Assembly: GCF_950023065.1 (NCBI RefSeq)
Contig: NC_088679.1
Location: 15,128,001 to 15,192,000, forward strand
Reading direction: 5' to 3'
DNA: 64,000 nucleotides
Origin: Planococcus citri
Taxonomy: Eukaryota; Arthropoda; Insecta; Hemiptera; Pseudococcidae
In this document: one piece after another, positions 59,395-64,000 of the stretch
Layout: each line of letters opens with the position of its first letter
Numbering within the stretch: the stretch's first letter is position 1
Notes under the pieces: generated by a model
Database searches by the model: none
Told to the model about the DNA's origin: nothing
The model's input: the letters and a program-made list of their open reading frames with translations, nothing else
Translations under genes and position numbers: made by a program

Positions 59395-60233
59395 GAGGGT
59401 CATTCCACGTCAATTGGACCAAGAAGTGGCAGGTGGGTTCGGCGATTTTTTTGAAATTTTTCCTGTGGAAAGAGCTTTTGAAGGGATATGACCAATGGCG
59501 CAAATCGCAGCCCTCCAGCCCATTTTTAACGGCAGCCAGGGGGTGTCAAAGTTTTTAGTGAACCTAAAATGTCATCCATTTCAGCAGTGGATTGCTCGAT
59601 AACCGCGATACCTATCAAAATGGAACTTTTTCCCATAGTTAGAGGTTTTGAAAGGCTTTTTGGTGATATCATAAAAATCAGTGTTGCCACTTTTTTTCGT
59701 ACAAAAAATTAGCTCAAAAAGTTTCAAAACGTAGGTTTTATATCGTTCCGACTCTCAAAAATTCTGAAAAAAATATATTATGGACAACTTTTCATGCTGA
59801 ACAACATATTAAAAAATTGGGTTGGTAACTTGTAACAAAGTCGATTTAAAAAAATTTAAACTTTGCGAGAAAATGCGATTTTTTGATTTAAAACATGAAA
59901 AAAAGTTTTGATTGGTAAAGTTGACCCATTTGACCACTATTTTTACGTATCTGTTGAAAAAGTTGAAAAACCCCCTTCACTCGGTGAAATTAATTCATTA
60001 CAAAAAATTGATAGGTATCGCGGTTATCGAGCAATCCACTGCTGAAATGGATGACATTTTGGGTTCACTAAAAACTTTGACACCCCCTGGCTGCCGTTAA
60101 AAATGGGCTAGAGGGCTGCGATTTGCGCCATTGGTCATCCCTTCGGAAGGTCTTTCCACAGGAAAAATTTCAAAAAAATCGCCGAACCCACCTACCACTT
60201 TTTGGTCCAATTGACGTGGAATGACCCTAGAGG
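59395..60233. mobile_element. Inverted-repeat element (about 840 bp)
   Basis: Left arm 59395-59630 (GTCATTCCACGTCAATTGGA, GGTTCGGCGATTTTTTTGAA, GGATTGCTCGATAACCGCGA) is mirrored by right arm 60015-60233 (TCGCGGTTATCGAGCAATCC, TTCAAAAAAATCGCCGAACC, TCCAATTGACGTGGAATGAC). Arms are about 90 percent alike by eye. The loop of about 385 bp has no recognised gene. Confidence 0.75.
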
Positions 60234-60433
60234 CTTCGAATTGGTTGGAAAATGGTGGCAATCGATTTTAGGGGCCGACTTTAATATAAACGGAGTTTCA
60301 GATTTTTATCTCCATGTTTGCTCTTTTTCTAAAAAATCAACATACCTGTTTTACCAACCTAATTTATATGTACATATGTACATACTTGGGCTATTTACAC
60401 AATTTTCAATAATTCACCAAAAATCGAAACATC

Positions 60434-60550
60434 AACCTCAGTTGCTGAAAATATGGTTCTGGGGCCTGAGTGTAGGGCTTTTCCAGTGAGCCAAATTTCA
60501 GCTCGATTAGAGGCAACGGATTGTAAAGGTTCCCTTTTAAGTACATCAGG
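60434..60550. repeat. Dispersed repeat family F, copy 2
   Basis: Shares GAGCCAAATTTCAGCTCGAT and following TGTAAAGGTTCC with 56050-56160. The readable peptide SQISARLEATDCKGSLLSTS hints at former coding sequence. Confidence 0.45.
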
Positions 60551-61107
60551 TAAATTACGTCAATTTATCAATCTCATCATAGAACATCTAGACCTATTCT
60601 TATCATGGCCAAAGACAATGGTTAGGAAAGTTCCAATCAATGACCATGATGGTTATCCAATTAATCAAAAAATTTAGTACCTACATATGTATCAGATTCA
60701 AAGAAAACAACACTATACTTCGTAGGTAAGTAGAAGTAGGTACCTGTAACAGGAAACACATCTCACCCTTGATACTTATAATAATTAGCATTCGTTATGA
60801 AATCATACAAAAATACGTAGAATCGTAATATTGAATACCTAATTATAAACGTTACTTATCAGCGCGATGGGAGCGATATAACATCCATTAGTTTTATAAC
60901 AGCATGCGGTAATTAACAGTAAAATGGAATTTGATATTTCTCATGTACTAAGTTTTTTCACGGTATAATATCTCAACTTTTGATTTCGATAACAAGTTGA
61001 AAAAGATAAAAAAAAAAATAATCATCCGCCAAAACCTCGTTGGAAACTGCATTTTCTATCATAACGAATATGTAGGCTCTTGAATAAACGCATTATTCGA
61101 GATCGAG
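60551..61107. other. Upstream region of the peroxidasin-like gene
   Basis: AT-rich sequence with GTAGGTA motifs immediately 5' of the predicted start codon. The promoter and any 5' UTR exons should lie here or further left. No TATA box or initiator could be picked out with confidence. Confidence 0.4.
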
Positions 61108-64000
61108 ATGAATAAAGTAAATTTTTACGTTATTTTAGTGTGTTTTATCGTGAAGCAAGTTACAAGTGATTGCCCAGAAAGATGTTTTTGCCAAACGTCT
61201 TATGTGAAGTGTATGCAAGCCAGTTTACAAGCTGTGCCTCCCGGTTTATCGTCGAATATTTCGGTATTGTAAGTTATTTCAATATGTATCTAATGTTTAT
61301 ATAATAGGCGTAGTAAATCTGACGTTGATCGTGGTCTACTCATAATAACTATTTTATTTGTTGTGTTTCAGAGATTTAAGAGTGAATGAAATTAAAGATT
61401 TGAAGTTGAATTCGTTTTCAACGTCTCCAAATTTGGAAACATTGTGAGTGATTTTGTTTTCAAGTTCGAGTTCTGGTATCATCTGTTCTATATTTGTATA
61501 ATCTTTCTCTGTACTTACCTATTTATCTGCTCATTTTTGTATAGGCTTTTGAATAATAATCAGATCAGTATTTTACGAAATGGTGTGTTCGATAATTTAT
61601 CCAAATTACGACATCTGTGAGTATTTTCTAAGTGCATATCGCGTAAAAACAATGTGTTATTGCTTCTAGTATCATATACCAACCTAATTTGAACCTTTTT
61701 TTTTTTTTTTTAGACATCTGCATAGAAATAAAATTGGAACTATCGAACCTGAAGCATTTAAAAATCTTCAAAATTTGGAGCAACTGTGAGTTGATTCAAT
61801 TATCTATTCTGGGTACCTACGTAGTACGTACCAACTTTTCTAAACTTCCAGTTTCATTTAATGAGAATTTTATTGGCAGATATTTGCATTACAATAATAT
61901 TGTTCAACTTGGTGATGGCATTTTCAAAAATTTGGTACATTTGGAACGATTGTAAGTGAATTAAATCTTCCTTCTTTTTTTCTCGAATTTATACCCCTAC
62001 TCTTCTCGTATGCCTACTTAATGATGTTCAAAATTTCCACCTTATAGATTCCTTTTCAACAACAATGTGGAAAATATACAAACGGACGTATTTGCGACGT
62101 TGTCAAATATCAAAACTCTGTTCGTTTTTCATCCATTAACTACCTTGTTGAAAAAATTAAACCTAAACTAACGAAGATGTATTTTACCCGCAGACGTTTA
62201 GATAGCAACCCTTTGAACTGCGACTGTGAACTTTTCTGGCTACTCGACTACCTTTCAAGTGATCCGAGAAAAGGCGTTCAAATCAGTGGAGTTTGCCAAT
62301 CACCTAGTTCTTTGCATGGAAAATCGTTACCAGATTTAAAATCGAGCGATGAATTCCGTCAATGCAGTAAGCCCCCGTTTTATTTTCTTCAAATTGTGAT
62401 TCATTTTACCTACAGTTTTACAAATTGAGCGAAATGATTTTAAGGGTATCCAAAAATCGTAACTCAGCCCGAAGATATCGAAGCTTCTCAGCAAGGTTCT
62501 CAATCTGTGTTATTATTATGTAAAGCCAGAGGATACCCAAAACCTCGTATAAGCTGGAAAAAAGATGGGTATGGTGTTGGTTTAAATGATGTTCCCTTTA
62601 TTGACAAATTGACGTGTTTTGAATGGGTTTCATTTTAGATACAATATTGATTTTGGAAATGGAAAATACGATCAAGAATCTGATGGATTGGTTATAAAAT
62701 CAATTTCTCTAGCCGATGAAGGGAAATATGAATGTATCGCATCGAATGATGTAGCTACCGTTAAATCACGTTCAGCTGTATTGAAAATCAATCGTGCTAA
62801 AGGTAATTGCGATTTTTTGAAAGAGCCTGGTCTGAAATCTTCATAGCTAAAATTTCAGCTGACCAGATTAATTTTGAGAATTTTGTCGAATTTTTAAAAA
62901 TCCAGAAATTGTTATTTCCTGATATCTACAAAAAAAATTTAATGTACTTTTTCTGTAAAAATGGATGAAAATTAGTTCCAAAGTTGATATACTCATCAGT
63001 TTCAAGACTTTTCTATGCATCATTTTTCTGGAAAAAGTTGATATTTTTTTCAAAAAACATAATTCACTAAAAAATGTTAATTTTGAATTTTAAAGCTTAA
63101 AAATTTGCAAAAAATTGAAAAATCGATTTGGGTATGCTGAAAATTTTGCTATGGGGGTTTCAGACCTCACTTTTTCCAAAAATTGCGGTCTTGTTCAAAT
63201 CCCAGGTTTCTAATATTGCATTTTTCTTGCACAGAAGTCTTACTTTCTAAGAACGTAACTGGCAAGGTTTCACCAGATAATGTAGCAATTAGAGAAAACG
63301 AATCTGTACAAATTGATTGCATTCTATCAGAAAATCCGAATGTCCATTTAGCTTGGTTAAAAAATAATATTATGGTACCCGATAATTACACCACATCAAA
63401 AGTAGGTATACCTATCAAATATATCTTTCAGTTATTTGAACTTTAAACCAAAAATTTATTTGTTCGTATCCTACTTAAAATCGCAATCTGTTTTCTTTCC
63501 CATTTAAGGTATCAGAAACAGGAAGTTTTATTTTCAGCCTGCATTTGAACCAAGCTCAACTCGATGATTCTGGCCGTTATCACTGCATGTCCACCGAACC
63601 ATCTACGACTATTTATGGATCTTCTGAAGTGATAGTAGATGGTAAATATTGCAAATTCGTCAAGGGTGTTGCTTTATTCAATAAATTAATGGATAAGTAT
63701 CTGTGATGATAATTTCAGCGGCTCCAGAAATCATCAGATTTTCTCGAAATCTTGCCGTTGGTTCTGGATCGATTGTAGAACTAGAATGTATTGCTAAAGG
63801 TCATCCTATACCATTGTTCACTTGGTTTAAAGATGGACGTTCAGTCGTACCAAATTCTAGAATCACGTTCAAAGAAAACAGTGAGCTCATTTTACATTTA
63901 CACTGGAAAAAAATTATCATTTGCATTTACCTACTAGTAGGTACATTAATTATCGATGTTGCCTTTTTTTCTTCTAGAAAATATTTTGAAAATTGAAAAC
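61108..64000 (+). CDS. Pxn-like: Peroxidasin-like LRR/Ig protein, N-terminal part (13 exons, cut by window end)
   Basis: Exons 61108-61268, 61372-61443, 61545-61616, 61714-61785, 61880-61951, 62048-62119, 62194-62366, 62445-62568, 62639-62802, 63235-63401, 63509-63641, 63719-63880 and 63978-64000 all have GT/AG borders and join in phase to 489 codons without a stop. The start MNKVNFYVILVCFIVKQVTS is a good signal peptide, followed by DCPERCFCQTSYVKC (LRRNT, Cx3CxCx6C). Residues about 54-174 hold LRRs, 178-231 an LRRCT (NPLNCDCELFWLL), then Ig1 (about 233-328), Ig2 (about 330-427) and the start of Ig3. This order is that of peroxidasin, a secreted haem peroxidase that forms sulfilimine cross-links in collagen IV of basement membranes. 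The fourth Ig, peroxidase and any VWC domain would lie beyond the edge. Another LRR-Ig receptor is the main alternative. Confidence 0.8.
61372..62366 (+). other. LRR exon series of the peroxidasin-like gene
   Basis: Five consecutive exons (61372, 61545, 61714, 61880, 62048) are each exactly 72 bp in the same phase, so each encodes one 24-residue leucine-rich repeat. Examples are NNNQISILRNGVFDNLSKLR, HRNKIGTIEPEAFKNLQNLE and NNNVENIQTDVFATLSNIKT. The sixth repeat start and the LRRCT cysteines share exon 62194-62366 (CDCELFW, GVCQSP, FRQC). Introns are short (about 75-105 bp). The one-repeat-per-exon layout explains why no long open frame is visible here. Confidence 0.85.
62445..63880 (+). other. 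Ig-domain exons of the peroxidasin-like gene
   Basis: Ig1 is split over 62445-62568 (SVLLLCKARGYPKPRISWKK) and 62639-62802 (LADEGKYECIASND). Ig2 is split over 63235-63401 (VQIDCILSENPNVHLAWLKN) and 63509-63641 (LDDSGRYHCMSTEPS). Ig3 begins in 63719-63880 (VELECIAKGHPIPLFTWFKD). Each domain shows the first cysteine, the core tryptophan and, where complete, the DxGxYxC motif. The 432-bp intron at 62803-63234 is the longest inside the gene. Confidence 0.85.

Overview
The window reads as arthropod nuclear DNA, most likely from a sternorrhynchan hemipteran (mealybug, scale insect or aphid type). This is an inference. It rests on the very high AT content, the pervasive GTAGGTA/TACCTACC motifs, spliced genes with small exons, and a dense population of decayed transposons. 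There is no operon-like organisation, no long open reading frame and no bacterial or organellar signature.

Only two stretches are convincing host protein-coding sequence. (1) At the right end, on the plus strand, thirteen exons from 61108 to the window edge join in frame into the first 489 codons of a secreted LRR plus Ig protein. It has a signal peptide, LRRNT, one 24-residue LRR per 72-bp exon, LRRCT, two complete Ig domains and the start of a third. The order and exon structure match the N-terminal half of peroxidasin; the peroxidase domain would lie beyond the window. (2) On the minus strand, a single phase-1/phase-1 exon at 25804-26004 encodes the second half of a Sidestep-type Ig domain. 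Its partner exons are not recognised here, which is expected for a long-intron adhesion gene.

The rest is mostly repeats and transposon debris. From left to right: a 629-bp TIR element inside one copy of a three-copy dispersed repeat (3.5-7.6 kb); a 358-bp palindromic MITE with an 8-bp target duplication (8.2-8.6 kb); a minus-strand LINE C-terminal fragment and a MITE nested in another repeat (8.9-9.4 kb); a tRNA-like head abutting a 5'-truncated LINE with an AAAAT-type tail (13.9-15.3 kb); a broken JmjC plus zinc-finger gene (15.6-16.65 kb); a degenerate tandem array of about 1-kb units, one carrying a half hAT element (16.7-22.7 kb); a small BH3-like candidate exon in a non-repeat gap of that array (20.3 kb); an inverted pair of repeats (27.0 and 29.1 kb); a patch of coding-like but frame-broken sequence (29.7-31.0 kb); foldback elements at 30.2, 31.0, 32.9, 46.3, 50.6, 53.4, 57.8 and 59.4 kb; TA-flanked elements at 34.0 and 51.4 kb; a GGTAAATT minisatellite (39.2-39.8 kb); a three-unit tandem duplication (43.2-44.6 kb); a copia gag/RNase H remnant (53.6-54.3 kb); and an in-frame 12-residue-type minisatellite (57.1-57.6 kb).

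I did not find a credible new multi-gene system. The points most worth following are the nested and half-element insertions with readable target duplications, the recurrent GTGAGT sites in the tandem array, the JmjC-zinc-finger pseudogene, and the isolated BH3-like exon.
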